Numbered from the stretch's first letter, positions 9,864 through 20,576 are shown. The stretch is 64,000 bases of DNA from JAZGGS01 sp963764825 (GCA_963764825.1 CAVXUA010000006.1:46114-110113); one strand, 5' to 3'. Program-made: numbers and translations. Notes: generated from the letters alone by a model not told the origin.

Positions 9864-10994
9864 ATGAGCACTAATATATTAATTTCACCTGATAGTTTTA
9901 AAGAATGTATAAGTTCTGTAAGATTATCATCTTTAATAGCTGAAGAGTTTGGTGATTTACAAAGTGCAAAATCAATTCTGAAACCAATTTCTGATGGGGG
10001 AGATGGATTCCTGGAAGTGTGTAGATATTATTTTGGTGGAGAGATTCTGAATTATAAAATTTCTACTCCTTATGATAATTCCGAATTAATTTGTCCTGTA
10101 CTCTATAATTTCAATTCCAAAACAATTTATATTGAATCCGCTGATGTACTGGGATTAAAAATAGTGCCTGATAAGTTTAGAAATCCTCTAGAATTATCTT
10201 CAAAAGGTTTAGGAGAATTATTACTCAATATAGAAAATGATGTTATCTCAGGGAAAATTTCTGCAGATAAGATTATTGTTGGAATAGGAGGTACTGCTAC
10301 TATTGATATCGGAATAGGTGCGTGCTCCGCATTGGGATTGCAATTATACGATGGAGATAATAAAGAAATATTACCCGTTCCGGAAAATTTAATCAGAGTT
10401 AAATCCATTCATTGGTTAGAAAGGAAATTTTCTTTTAACATAGAATTGATTCTGGATGTTGATAATCAACTACTGGGTAAAAATGGAGCAGCTAAAATTT
10501 TTGGGCATCAAAAAGGAGCAAGCAGGCAAGAGATTGATATTCTTGAAAGTGGTTTTGCTAATATAGTTAACTTATTAGAAAATAATGATATAGTAGATTT
10601 ACCTAATAAATTATATGGTGCAGGTGGTGGAATTCCATCCTTATTTCATCTTCTCCTAAATGCTAAAATTGAAAGTGCAAAAGACTTTATTTTGGATGAT
10701 CTTGGTATAAGTAATTTTAAGAGAAAAGTAAACTATGTAATTACCGGGGAGGGAGCATTCGATCATCAATCTTTAATGGGAAAGGGAGCAGGGATCATAC
10801 TTGGAGAATTTGAAAATGAGTGTGATAAAATATTTTTGCTTTGTGGAATAATAAATGAAGAAGTTACACAGAAACTTTCTGATTATATTTTACCGATTGA
10901 GATAAACTGCTTTTTTCAAAATAAAGATGAATCAATCTTAAATATTGAAAGCGGAATTCGGCTGGCTTGCATAAAAATCAAGAATAATCTATAA
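9864..10994 (+). CDS. glxK: Glycerate kinase (GarK/GlxK family)
   Basis: ATP-dependent phosphorylation of D-glycerate, feeding glycerate into glycolysis. I chose ATG 9864, which directly precedes STNILISPDSFKE, the conserved family start; a TTG three bases earlier is less likely. Visible motifs are SPDSFKECIS at residues 8-17, SDGGDGF around residue 46, GIGGTATID around residue 140, GAGGGIPS around residue 252 and VITGEGAFDHQSLMGKG near residue 293. The usual NDGG after GGTAT is IDIG here. At 376 residues it has the normal length. Monocistronic, divergent from the GT39-like gene. Confidence 0.85.
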   Translation: MSTNILISPDSFKECISSVRLSSLIAEEFGDLQSAKSILKPISDGGDGFLEVCRYYFGGEILNYKISTPYDNSELICPVLYNFNSKTIYIESADVLGLKIVPDKFRNPLELSSKGLGELLLNIENDVISGKISADKIIVGIGGTATIDIGIGACSALGLQLYDGDNKEILPVPENLIRVKSIHWLERKFSFNIELILDVDNQLLGKNGAAKIFGHQKGASRQEIDILESGFANIVNLLENNDIVDLPNKLYGAGGGIPSLFHLLLNAKIESAKDFILDDLGISNFKRKVNYVITGEGAFDHQSLMGKGAGIILGEFENECDKIFLLCGIINEEVTQKLSDYILPIEINCFFQNKDESILNIESGIRLACIKIKNNL

Positions 10995-11080
10995 TTATGG
11001 ACTTTTATAGCTACGCTAAAAATTTGTAAATTTATTTTTAATTCAATTAATCATATTTAAAAGGTTAAACGAGAATATTA

Positions 11081-11920
11081 GTGAAACAATACCACGATTT
11101 AGTGAAATTGGTGATGGAAAAGGGAAAGCACAAAAAAACGAGAACCGGTGTTGATACGATCTCGTATTTTAGTGCTTTTTATAAAGTAGATTTGAGCAAA
11201 GGATTTCCGCTTCTAACTACAAAAAAAATGCAGTGGAAATCACTTCTACACGAAGTGCTATGGTATTTATCAGGCGAAAATCATATTAGAAATTTAAGAC
11301 AACATACTAAGATATGGGATTCATGGGCTGATAAGGATGGAAATCTTGAAACTGCTTACGGATATTACTGGCGGCATTTTCCGAGCGCTCAAAAGGATAA
11401 AGACGGGCAATGGAAAATAACTGAAGTTGATCAGATTCAATATGTTATTGATGAGATAAAGCGAAATCCGAGCAGCAGAAGATTGGTCGTATCTGCGTGG
11501 GAACCTGGAAATGCTACAACCAGTAAGCTTCCTCCATGTCATTATTCATTTGTGTTTAATGTAAACAGCGGAAAATTAAATTGCCATCTCACCCAGCGTT
11601 CCGGCGATATTGCCCTTGGAATTCCATTTAATCTTGCAGCATATTCTTTGCTAACCCAGGTTATTGCTCAACAGCTTGGATTAGAATTAGGAGAATTCGC
11701 ACATACTATAATTGATGCTCATATTTATGTTGCCGCAAAAGGAAGCGGAACCGAATCTTATGATCATCTTGAAGGATTAAGAGAACAGCTTTCAAGGGAA
11801 CCACTTGCGTTACCTAGATTAAAAATAAAAAACAAACCACTCGATGAACTTCAATTTGAAGATTTTGAACTGATCAATTACCAGCACCACGATAAGATCA
11901 CTTTTGAGGTTGCAGTTTGA
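11081..11920 (+). CDS. thyA: Thymidylate synthase
   Basis: Converts dUMP and methylenetetrahydrofolate into dTMP and dihydrofolate. The 279-residue protein starts at GTG. It shows the N-terminal KTRTGVDTIS loop (Arg binding dUMP phosphate), the catalytic Cys at about residue 153 in LPPCHY, the RSGDIALGIPFNLA phosphate/dUMP segment and the HIY near residue 217. A small insertion (FPSAQKDKDGQWKIT) makes it slightly longer than the E. coli enzyme. The stop overlaps the folA start by four bases, coupling synthase and reductase, which recycle the same folate. Confidence 0.95.
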   Translation: MKQYHDLVKLVMEKGKHKKTRTGVDTISYFSAFYKVDLSKGFPLLTTKKMQWKSLLHEVLWYLSGENHIRNLRQHTKIWDSWADKDGNLETAYGYYWRHFPSAQKDKDGQWKITEVDQIQYVIDEIKRNPSSRRLVVSAWEPGNATTSKLPPCHYSFVFNVNSGKLNCHLTQRSGDIALGIPFNLAAYSLLTQVIAQQLGLELGEFAHTIIDAHIYVAAKGSGTESYDHLEGLREQLSREPLALPRLKIKNKPLDELQFEDFELINYQHHDKITFEVAV

Positions 11921-12399
11921 AAATTATTATTATTTCTGCTGTTGCACAAAACGGTGTGATTGGAAGATCAAATGGTGAAATGCCCTGGCACGTTAAAGAA
12001 GAGTTTAGGCACTTCAAACAAACTACCATCGGTTTTCCAATACTCATGGGGCGAAAAACTTTTGAAACTTTGGGTGAACCCTTAAAGGGAAGAGAAAACA
12101 TACTAGTCACAAGGGACGAGAATTACAGCTGTGAATTTGAAGAGGTGAAAATTGTACATTCACTTAACGAAGGAATTGAGCATTGCAAAATCAACAGCCC
12201 TGAAAAAATATTTATTATCGGCGGTGGAGAAATTTACAAACAAGCAATTGAGATTGCTGACGAAATGATAATTTCCTATTTGAAATTTGATGCTGAAGGT
12301 GAAATTAATTTTCCCGACATATCTAAAAACGATTGGGAAGAGGAATACCGTGAGGATAGAGAAAAATTTGAAATTATTAAATACGCAAGGAAGAGATGA
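11917..12399 (+). CDS. folA: Dihydrofolate reductase
   Basis: NADPH-dependent reduction of dihydrofolate to tetrahydrofolate. The 160-residue protein starts at TTG inside the thyA stop. Motifs are SAVAQNGVIGRSNGEMPWH (nicotinamide/folate loop, W in PW), the acidic E30 equivalent in KEEFRHFK, the GRKTFETLG NADP-binding segment and IIGGGEIYKQA. It ends overlapping the mutL start by four bases. The strict thyA-folA-mutL overlap suggests one transcript. Confidence 0.93.
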   Translation: MKIIIISAVAQNGVIGRSNGEMPWHVKEEFRHFKQTTIGFPILMGRKTFETLGEPLKGRENILVTRDENYSCEFEEVKIVHSLNEGIEHCKINSPEKIFIIGGGEIYKQAIEIADEMIISYLKFDAEGEINFPDISKNDWEEEYREDREKFEIIKYARKR

Positions 12400-14253
12400 G
12401 TAGTAACAGGATTAGAATATTACCAGAACGGATATCAAACAAAATTGCAGCCGGCGAAGTGGTTCAGCGACCGGATTCGGTTGTAAAAGAGCTGATTGAA
12501 AATTCAATTGATGCAGGCGCAACAAAAATAGAATTGATTGTTAAAAAAGCAGGGAAGAATTTAATTCAGGTTGTTGATGATGGAATTGGAATGTCTGAGG
12601 AAGATCTTCTCCTTTCTATTCAGAAGCATGCAACAAGTAAAATTTGGGCTTATCGAAGATCTTGAAGTCGATTAAAACTCTTGGTTTCAGGGGAGAAGCG
12701 CTTAGTTCTATTTCTGCAGTAAGCCAGGTTGAAATAAGAACTGAAACCACGTGATGACGAAATTGGAACAAGCATCAGGTTTGATGAATCAGGTAACCTG
12801 GTTAAAGATAAAGGATCATATCCAAAAGGAACATCAGTTACTGTTAAAAATCTTTTCTTTAATACGCCTGCCCGCAGGAAGTTTTTGAAAACAGATGCGA
12901 CCGAGCTTAAAGCATATAATTGATACCTTCAATAAAAATGCTTTAAGTCATCCCTCAATTCATTTTAAACTCTTTAATGCAGATGAACTTATTTATGATT
13001 ATGAATCTGGAAATTTAGAAGAGCGAGTAAAGCAGGTGTTTGCAGATAATATGCTCGATGCACTTTTACCTGTTAATGAAAAAACAGATTTTTTATCCGT
13101 TACTGGATTTATCGGTAAACCATCACTGCTTAAAAAGAGTAAAGGCGATCAATATCTATTTCTTAATTCAAGATATATTATAAATAAACAAATAAACCAT
13201 GCTGTTTTTTCTGCTTACGAGAATATTCTTGAAAAAGGTGATTACCCGTTTTTTATTTTGTTCCTTGAAATTGATCCACAAAAAACTGATGTGAATATTC
13301 ATCCTTCAAAGCTTGAAGCAAAGTTCGATGATGAAAAGGACGTATATAATTTTGTGCTTGCTGTGGTAAGGAAAAGTTTAGGCACGCACGATCTTGTACC
13401 ATCAATGATTTTTAATGATGAAGAGTTATCTGAAGAAAAATTAATGGTGAATAAATTTGACCCGGCAAGTAAAAACGATTTTAGCGACAGACCTTCCCAA
13501 AGAAATTTTATACCTGAAATTCCACGCTTTTCAGATGAGGATATTGATAAAATATTTGGCAGCATAACTGATGATGTAATTATAAAATCACCCGGTCAGC
13601 CGCTTCAACCGCCGTTTCAGAAGGAAGAAAACAGGGAAGTTTTTCATACACAAACGGAAAGTGAAATTGAAACCGGGATAGAAGAGTTTCCTTTTATTAT
13701 CCAACTTCATAACAAGTATATTCTTGCGCAGATAAAATCAGGTTTGATGATTATAGATCAGCATGTTGCTCACGAAAGAATATTGTACGAAAAAGCATTG
13801 AACCGGCTGGATGCAGATATCCCATTTTCGCAGCAACTTCTCTTTTCAAAAAAAATTAAGCTTGATCCTGCACGTTTTGATTTAATTAAGGAACTAAACG
13901 GTCATCTTAATAAGCTAGGCTTCGAATTAAAATTTTCCGGTAAGAAATATGTTGTTATTGAAGGCGTACCTGATGATGTAAAAAGGGGAAATGAAGAAAA
14001 AGTTTTGCTGGAAATTCTTGAAGAGTATACTAATAACCAGAGGCAAAAGGATTACGAGGAGAAAGATAATATCGCAAAATCATATTCTTGTAAAACGGCT
14101 GTTAAAGCCGGCGATAAACTTAACGAAAAAGAATTGCGGTTATTAATTGATCAGCTTTTTGCAACTTCGATGCCATACGTTTGTCCGCATGGCAGACCGG
14201 TTGTTGTAAAGATATCTTTAAATGAGTTTGACAGAAGGTTCGGCAGGACTTAA
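12396..14253 (+). CDS. mutL: DNA mismatch repair protein MutL (multiple frameshifts)
   Basis: MutL couples mismatch recognition by MutS to strand removal. The N-terminal GHKL ATPase is clear: KIAAGEVVQRPDSVVKELIENSIDAGA (cut here only by spacing in the text), DDGIGM, then GFRGEALSSI and GTSVTVKNLFFNTPARRKF. The C-terminal dimerisation domain runs from IIQLHNKYILAQ through DQHVAHERILYE to the end, CPHGRP. The DQHVAHERILYE segment is the endonuclease-type metal motif D-Q-H-A-x2-E-R. Four single-base edits, near 12,644, 12,666, 12,752 and 12,904, restore one ~620-residue frame. All sit in the most conserved part, which argues for sequencing error over decay. Confidence 0.85.
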
Positions 14254-14303
14254 TTTTGAATGAATTATTCAATAAATTGGAAACAACTTAAAAAGGTATA
14301 TAA

Positions 14304-15964
14304 ATGATTGATAAAAAATATTTGGAATCCAGGGTTGAGTATAATGATAAGCTAAAAAACGCTAAGACAACGGGAATGAAGTTTACTACTGTTAGCGGTG
14401 AAGATATAGAAGGTTTATACGGACCGGATGATATTGAAAATATTAATTACCTTAGCGAAATTGGTTTCCCTGGCGAATATCCTTATACACGAGGTATTCA
14501 TCCTAACGGTTACAGGGGAAGGATATGGACGATGCGGCAGTTTGCCGGTTTCGGAACTCCTAAAGACACAAATGAACGGTTTCATTATCTGCTCGATCAT
14601 GGGCAGACAGGTTTATCAGTTGCTTTCGATCTTCCTACTCTTATGGGCTGGGATGCGGATTCTCCATCCAAGTGAAGGTGAAGTTGGAATTTGCGGCGTT
14701 GCAGTTTCTTCTCTTAAAGGATATGGAAATTCTTTTCGATAAAATTCCTCTTGATAAAGTATCAACCTCTATGACAATCAACTCACCCGCAGCGATGATA
14801 TTTGCATTTTACCTTGCAATTGCGGAGTTACAGAATGTAGATTTCAAAACTCTTAGAGGAACATTGCAGAACGATATTCTTAAAGAGTACATTGCGCAAA
14901 AGGAATATATTTATCCACCAAAACCTTCAATGCGCATTATTACAGATATGATTGAGTTCTGTACGAATGAAGTTCCACAATGGAATCCGGTTTCTGTTAG
15001 CGGGTATCATATTCGCGAAGCCGGCTCAACAGCAGTGCAGGAGCTTGCTTACACGCTTGCTGATGGTTTTGCATATATAGAAGCTTGTATTGAAAGAGGA
15101 TTAGATGTAGATGCATTTGCTCCGCGAATTTCATTCTTCTTTAATTCTCATCTCGATTTTTTTGAAGAGATTGCCAAGTTCAGGGCTGCAAGAAAAATTT
15201 ATGCAAAACGTATGAAAGAAAAATACGGTGCTAAAAATCCACGTTCCTGGTGGTTAAGATTTCATACACAAACTGCGGGTTGTACTTTAACTGCACAACA
15301 ACCGGAAAATAATATTGTTAGAACTGCTTTCCAGGCACTTGCCGGTGTGCTTGGGCGGAACACAATCACTTCATACGAATTCGATGGATGAAACTCTTGC
15401 GTTACCAAGCGAGAAAGCAGCAAAAATAGCTCTTAGAACACAGCAGTTAATTGCTTATGAAACAGGAGTTATAAATACTGTCGATCCTTTGGGCGGAAGT
15501 TATTTTGTTGAAGCATTAACTGATAAAATGGAAAAAGGGGCTAACCGGATTTTCGAACAGGTAGATGCTATGGGCGGCGTAATTCCCGCAATCGAAAATG
15601 GATATTTCCAGAAGGAAATTGCTGATGCTGCTTACCGCTACCAGCAGGAACTTGAAAGAAAAGAAAAATTTATTGTCGGTGTAAATGAATTTGTTGAAGA
15701 TAAAAATAAAATCGAAATACCGTTGCTTACAATTTCTCCCGAAGTTGAAATTGAACAAAAGAAAAGGATGGCTGAAATAAAGCAAAGCCGTAACCAGCTA
15801 AGATGTTGAAGAGTGTTTAAAGGAAATAAGAGAAGCTGGGGAGAACGGCACTAACCTTATGCCTGTATTTATAAAAGCTGCTCATAATTATGTTACATTA
15901 GGCGAGATGGTCCACGAAGTTGAAAGCGATATTCGGTACTTACGAAGAAATAGCAGTTTTCTAA
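14304..15964 (+). CDS. icmA: B12-dependent acyl-CoA mutase large subunit, isobutyryl-CoA mutase-like (frameshifts)
   Basis: The corrected frame gives about 553 residues: the TIM-barrel substrate domain only, without the C-terminal B12-binding domain, so a separate small subunit is needed. Family landmarks are IWTMRQFAGFGT, HGQTGLSVAFDLPT, EYIYPPKPSMR, SGYHIREAGST (catalytic His near 233) and the LGGTQSLHTN loop. The two residues that set substrate choice are Phe at ~80 (RQF) and Gln at ~198 (IAQKEYIYPP). Methylmalonyl-CoA mutase has Tyr89/Arg207 there, isobutyryl-CoA mutase Phe80/Gln198. Indels near 14,670, 14,722, 15,354, 15,803 and 15,933 break the frame; the true end is IFGTYEEIAVF. The stop overlaps the next ATG by one base. 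Confidence 0.75.
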
Positions 15965-16847
15965 TGTTACTCAATTATCTTAAACTGATTCGTGTTCAGC
16001 AATGGGTTAAAAACATTTTTGTTTTTGTTCCGCTTCTCTTTTCTCATAATCTTTTTGAAAGAGAATATTTTTTAACTGCACTATTTGCGTTTCTTTGTTT
16101 TTTCCCTTGCCTCAAGCGCCATTTATGTAATAAATGATTTAATCGATATTGAAGCAGATAGGGCACATCCTCTTAAGAAAAACCGTCCTCTTCCTTCGGG
16201 TGCGATAACCAAAACCGCAGCAGTTATAACTTTTATGGTTATTCTTATTACAGTAATTGGCGTGCTTCTTCCAAATTTTAATTACGAATTTTATAATTTG
16301 TGTTGCTGCGTTTATCGTTCTAAATATTCTTTACACATTTTATTTTAAACATATTGTTATCCTTGATGTTTTTAGCATTGCAGCCGGTTTCACATTAAGG
16401 GTGCTTGCAGGTGCTTTTGTTATAAACGTTCCTATTTCCAGCTGGTTAATATTAACAACAATGTTCATATCACTTTTCCTTGGTGTTATGAAAAGACACT
16501 CCGAACTTACATTAACACCGGAAAATAAAAATTCATCCAGCAGAAAAGTTCTTGCAGAATATTCGCTTAACTTTGCTGACCAGATGGCTACGGTTGCTGC
16601 TGCAGGTGTTATTATCTGTTATGCACTCTATACTGTTGCTGCCAGAACTGTTTCGGTTTTTAATACAGAGAATCTTATCTATACAACACCTTTTGTCGTA
16701 TTTGGAATTTTCAGGTATATGTATCTTGAATATAAAAGCAACAGCGGAGAGAACACTACAAAGGTTCTTGCCACCGATTTAGCAATGATAATTACAGTTG
16801 CGTTGTATATCATTACAACAGTGCTAATTATTTATCACGTCATTTAA
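15964..16847 (+). CDS. UbiA-family prenyltransferase, DPPR-synthase-like (frameshifts)
   Basis: About 294 residues after correction. It has eight or nine membrane helices and the first aspartate-rich motif NDLIDIEADRAHPLKKNRPLPSG, which holds magnesium and the pyrophosphate donor. The HPxKxxRP pattern and the opening LKLIRVQQWVKNxFVFVPLLFS match the decaprenyl-phosphate phosphoribosyltransferase subgroup rather than quinone-type UbiA. That group joins phosphoribosyl pyrophosphate to a polyprenyl phosphate to start arabinose-type lipid donors. Breaks lie near 16,090 and 16,290. Translation starts within the stop of the mutase gene (TAATG). Confidence 0.65.
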
Positions 16848-16849
16848 CA

Positions 16850-17321
16850 ATGAAGATGAAATCATTACATCTCATTTTAGTAACCGTTATGCTCATTGCG
16901 TGTACATCTACAAAAACAGGTGAAGAAACACTTCAACTAGATATTGAGGTAAATGATCTTCATAGCTGGCTTAACCTTATGCCGGGAAGTCCGGGTAAAT
17001 TCCATCTTGCTTGGCGAATTGAAAATTAACAATCCGGGCAGCGAAGTTATTAAAGAACTTAAGCTCGATAAAATAAAAGTTTATTCGGATAAAGAATTTG
17101 TCTATTCATTTTATCCGTTCTTTAAGCTGAAGGATCTCTCTGAAACGAACTCAATTGAATCGGGCAGTGGCAAGATATATATTTTTGGAGTAGAATCCGG
17201 ATTAAAAATTGATGAAAGATTAATGACAATTAATCTGATTGATATAACCATGAAATTTATCAGCGGCTCAGAATTTTTTCAGCTGGATTTAAATAATATT
17301 GTTGTTGAACAGGCATATTAA
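16850..17321 (+). CDS. LEA14-like lipoprotein (one frameshift)
   Basis: A signal peptide with lipobox (VMLIAC, Cys at about residue 18) is followed by a ~130-residue domain. Alternating strands around ELKINNPGSEVIKELKLDKIKVYSD resemble the water-stress/LEA type 2 fold. The short upstream frame (from ATG 16850) and the longer downstream one join with a single-base change near 17,010. It starts three bases after the prenyltransferase stop. Role unknown; probably a periplasmic-facing lipoprotein co-expressed with the envelope genes around it. Confidence 0.5.
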
Positions 17322-17324
17322 TTT

Positions 17325-18549
17325 ATGATTGAACTAATTATTCTGCTAATTGTACTACTTATTACTTAGCGGGTTTTTTGCAGGAACTGAGCTTGCTTTT
17401 ATTGTTGCCAATAAACTTAAAATTGAAGTTAAAGCAAGGAAGAAGAAACTTTCTGCAAAAAACGCATTATATTTTATTAATCACCCTGAAACTTTTTTCT
17501 CAACAATTCTTATTGGCAATAATATTGTTAACGTTGCTCTTGCATCACTAAGTGCAGTTTTTCTTGCTTCACTATTTGGTTTAAACGATTTAAACATTCT
17601 TATTATCTCAACTTTCTTTATCCTCCTGTTTGGAGAAATTGTTCCAAAATATTTTTCAAGAGAACTTTCGGACAGAGTCGTGCTTCTATCCGCAATACCA
17701 TTAAGAGTTGTATCTTATTTGCTTTATCCATTTGTAAAACTTTCTTCATTGCTATCTAAAAAGCTAACTCAGGCCTCAAAGTTATCAGCAGGTTCTATGA
17801 GTCATCTTTTCGACAGGGAAGATGTTAAAGCTTTGGTAAAAGAAAGTAAGAAAGCCGGAGTCGTGGATAATAAGGAGAGCAACATAATTGAAAAAGTTAT
17901 TGAGCTTGGTGAGCAACGTGTTTACGGGGCTATGACCCCGCGTACAGATATTATAGGACTGGAAATGTCTGATAACATTGATGATGCAATTACAACATTT
18001 ATTGATTCTGGATTTTCTAAACTTCCTGTTTTCAAAGAGAACCTGGACAATATCAAAGGCATCATTCTTGTTAAAGATATTTTCAAATCACCTGCTGATA
18101 TAAAAAGCATTTTAAGAGATGTTAGCTTTATACCGGAAACTAAAAAAAGTTTTGAAGTATTAAATGAATTTCTTGAAAAGAAAATTTCAATTGCAGTAGT
18201 TGTTGATGAGCATGGCGGAACCGCAGGTATTGTTACGATGGAAGATATTCTTGAAGAATTATTTGGTGAGATAAAAGATGAATTTGATGTTGAAGAGGAG
18301 ATATGTAGAAAGATAGGCGATAACAATTATATTATTAGCGGTAAAGTAGAAATCGATTTACTGAATGAAAAATATGAGCTTAATATTCCCGATGGCGATT
18401 ATGAAACTATCGGAGGGTATATTGTTTCAGCGCTCGGCAGAATACCTGCACAGGGAGAGAATGTTAAACTCGATAATTATGAATTTCTCATCGCTCGTGC
18501 ATCTGCACAAAAAATTGAAGTAGTAAAACTCATCCATCTTTCCGAATAA
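17325..18549 (+). CDS. CNNM/CBS/CorC_HlyC-domain protein (one frameshift)
   Basis: Membrane protein of about 408 residues. The CNNM (DUF21) domain has four helices and begins with the FFAGTELAF motif. Two CBS domains follow (from AMTPRTDIIGLE to about residue 300, including AVVVDEHGGTAGIVTMEDILEELFG), then a CorC_HlyC transporter-associated domain at the C-terminus (DGDYETIGGYIVSALGRIP). Such proteins are linked to magnesium or cobalt export or resistance. ATG 17325 gives the natural first helix; a missing base near 17,369 puts a stop there, and the frame is open from 17,350. Confidence 0.78.
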
Positions 18550-18554
18550 TTTAA

Positions 18555-18957
18555 TTGAAAAATCACCAGGTAATTTTATTTGATGGTGTTTGCAATTTTT
18601 GCAATTACTGGGTGAACTTTGTCTTGGCAAGAGATAAATATGATCATTTCAGATTTGCTGCTTTGCAGTCTAATGCTGGGCAGGAGCTACTTGCAAAGTT
18701 TGATTTAAGCAGTTCCGATTTCGATACTTTTATTTTGATCGATGGTGAAAACCATTTTATAAAATCAACTGCTGCATTGATGATTGCCGGAAAATTAAAA
18801 AGTGTTGTAAAAATATTTTATCCTATCATTTATTCTGCCAAAACGTTTCAGAGATTTTTTTTATGATCTGATTGCTAAAAGCAGGTATAAATTTTTTGGT
18901 AAGAAAGAAGTTTGCAGAATTCCTACTAACAAGGAGAAAGGAAAGTTTTTAGATTAG
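18555..18957 (+). CDS. DCC-family thiol-disulfide oxidoreductase (one frameshift)
   Basis: The name-giving DGVCNFC motif, a CxxC-type thioredoxin-like redox site, lies near residues 9-15 (LFDGVCNFCNYWVNFVL). FRFAALQSNAGQELL, TFILIDG and the helix KSTAALMIAGKL follow as in YuxK/DUF393 proteins. The reading frame shifts near 18,858; the corrected end is YDLIAKSRYKFFGKK...KGKFLD with stop at 18957, giving about 134 residues. The physiological partner is not known for most members. It follows the CorC-like gene by five bases. Confidence 0.75.
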
Positions 18958-19049
18958 GTTTATTATCCGACCAATCTGCTTTACGCATTTAACCTCTTTG
19001 CCCCTTCCCCTATTTTCCCTTAAATTTGTACCCTTGATTTCAGAAAAGA

Positions 19050-20219
19050 GTGAGCAAACCAGGATTGTTAAATTTTACAATTGAAGCAAAAGATAGTAAA
19101 AGCAAAGCACGAGCAGGATATTTTGAGACCGATCACGGTAAAGTAGAAACTCCTATATTTATGCCTGTTGGCACACAGGGAACCGTAAAAGCTGTAAATC
19201 AAAATTACCTTGAGCATAATATAAAAGCTCAAATTGTTCTTTCAAATACTTATCATCTTTATTTAAGACCGGGAACTGAGATTATTGAAAGTGCCGGTGG
19301 TTTGCACAAATTTATGAATTGGAAAAAACCGATTCTCACAGACAGCGGCGGTTACCAGGTTTTTAGTTTATCCGATCTGAGAAAATTGAAGGCTGATGGT
19401 GTTGAATTCAGTTCTCACCTAGATGGCTCAAAACATTTCTTCACTCCGCAAAAAGTTATTGAAATACAAAGGAGCATTGGCTCGGATATAATGATGGTTC
19501 TGGATGAGTGCACTCCTTACCCTTGCGAGTATGATTATGCTGTTAATTCTACAAAGCTTACAAACGATTGGGCTGTGCTGAATAAAGAAGCTTTTGCAAA
19601 AACAAAACCGTTATATGGAAACGAACAATACCTTTTCGGAATTATACAGGGAAGTGTTTATAAAGATTTGCGAGAACGATCTGCGAATGATTTGGTAAAA
19701 TTGGATTTTGATGGCTATGCAATTGGTGGACTTGCAGTTGGTGAGCCGACTAAAGAAATGTATGAACTGACTGACTTCACGACTGATTTTATGCCTGAAG
19801 ATAAACCAAGATATTTGATGGGAGTTGGCAGACCTGAAAATTTTTAGAATCAATTGAGCGCGGTATAGATATGTTTGACTGCGTTATGCCAACACGCAAT
19901 GCAAGGCACGCAATTCTCTTTACCTGGAATGGTGTTATTTCAGTAAGAAATTCAACTTTATAAAGATGATTTTGCAAAGGATTGATGAAGAATGCGAATT
20001 GTTATACTTGCACAAATTATTCAAGGGCTTATTTAAGGCATTTATTTAATGCAGGTGAAATTCTTGCTCTCGAATTAGCAAGCATTCATAATCTTGCATT
20101 TTTATCTTGATTTGATGAAAACTGCACGGGAGAAGATAAAAGAAGGTATCTTTGTAGAATGGAAAAATGAAATTGTTAAGAATATATCAATAAAAAATAA
20201 TATTAATCCGGAGGAATAA
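19050..20219 (+). CDS. tgt: tRNA-guanine (queuine) transglycosylase (several frameshifts)
   Basis: Exchanges guanine-34 for preQ1 in tRNAs with GUN anticodons. GTG start. Active-site signatures are SNTYHLYLRPG, TDSGGYQVFSL (first catalytic Asp), MVLDECTPYP and GGLAVGEP, then after the first break FDCVMPTRNARHA (nucleophile Asp). The C-terminal zinc site C-x-C-x2-C reads ECELYTCTNY with the later RAYLRHLF. Breaks cluster from 19,850 to 20,110 (about five edits), and the corrected protein is ~385 residues, ending NINPEE. The final codons carry the GGAGGAA ribosome binding site of yajC. Confidence 0.85.
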
Positions 20220-20537
20220 TTGGAACTACTATTTGCAATGGCTCCGCAGGGCGGTGAAGGCGGAAGCGGAAGTTTAGTAAGTACACTTATAATGTTTGGT
20301 GCTATCTTTTTAATCTTTTATTTTATGATAATAAGACCGCAGCAGAAGAAAGCTAAGGAAAGAAATAAACTCTTATCTAACCTTGAAAAAGGTGATAAGG
20401 TTATTACTAGCGGGGGTGTTCATGGTATTATTGCAGGGCTGGATGAAAAAACAGTTCTTCTGCAGGTTAGTGATAACCTTAAAATGAAGGTTGAAAGATC
20501 TGCAATTACTACAGTTACAGCTAAAAAGGGAGAGTAA
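20220..20537 (+). CDS. yajC: Preprotein translocase subunit YajC
   Basis: A 105-residue single-pass membrane protein that associates with SecDF-YajC. The TTG start lies right behind the tgt stop, with GGAGGAAT as ribosome binding site. The glycine/serine-rich N-terminus is followed by one membrane helix (LIMFGAIFLIFYFMI), the family hallmark IIRPQQKKAKE, and the small beta domain LEKGDKVITSGGVHGIIAGLDEKTVLLQV (split here by function). tgt-yajC order is conserved in many bacteria. Confidence 0.92.
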   Translation: MELLFAMAPQGGEGGSGSLVSTLIMFGAIFLIFYFMIIRPQQKKAKERNKLLSNLEKGDKVITSGGVHGIIAGLDEKTVLLQVSDNLKMKVERSAITTVTAKKGE

Positions 20538-20576
20538 TTTAACTCGTAACTACAAGTTTTAAGCTGTGCAATTTTG

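Noticed and set aside
12396..15964. Programmed ribosomal frameshifting in mutL and the mutase gene
   Set aside because: The shifts occur in both directions at several non-slippery sites within one gene, without pseudoknots. Programmed shifting would be at one conserved slippery site.
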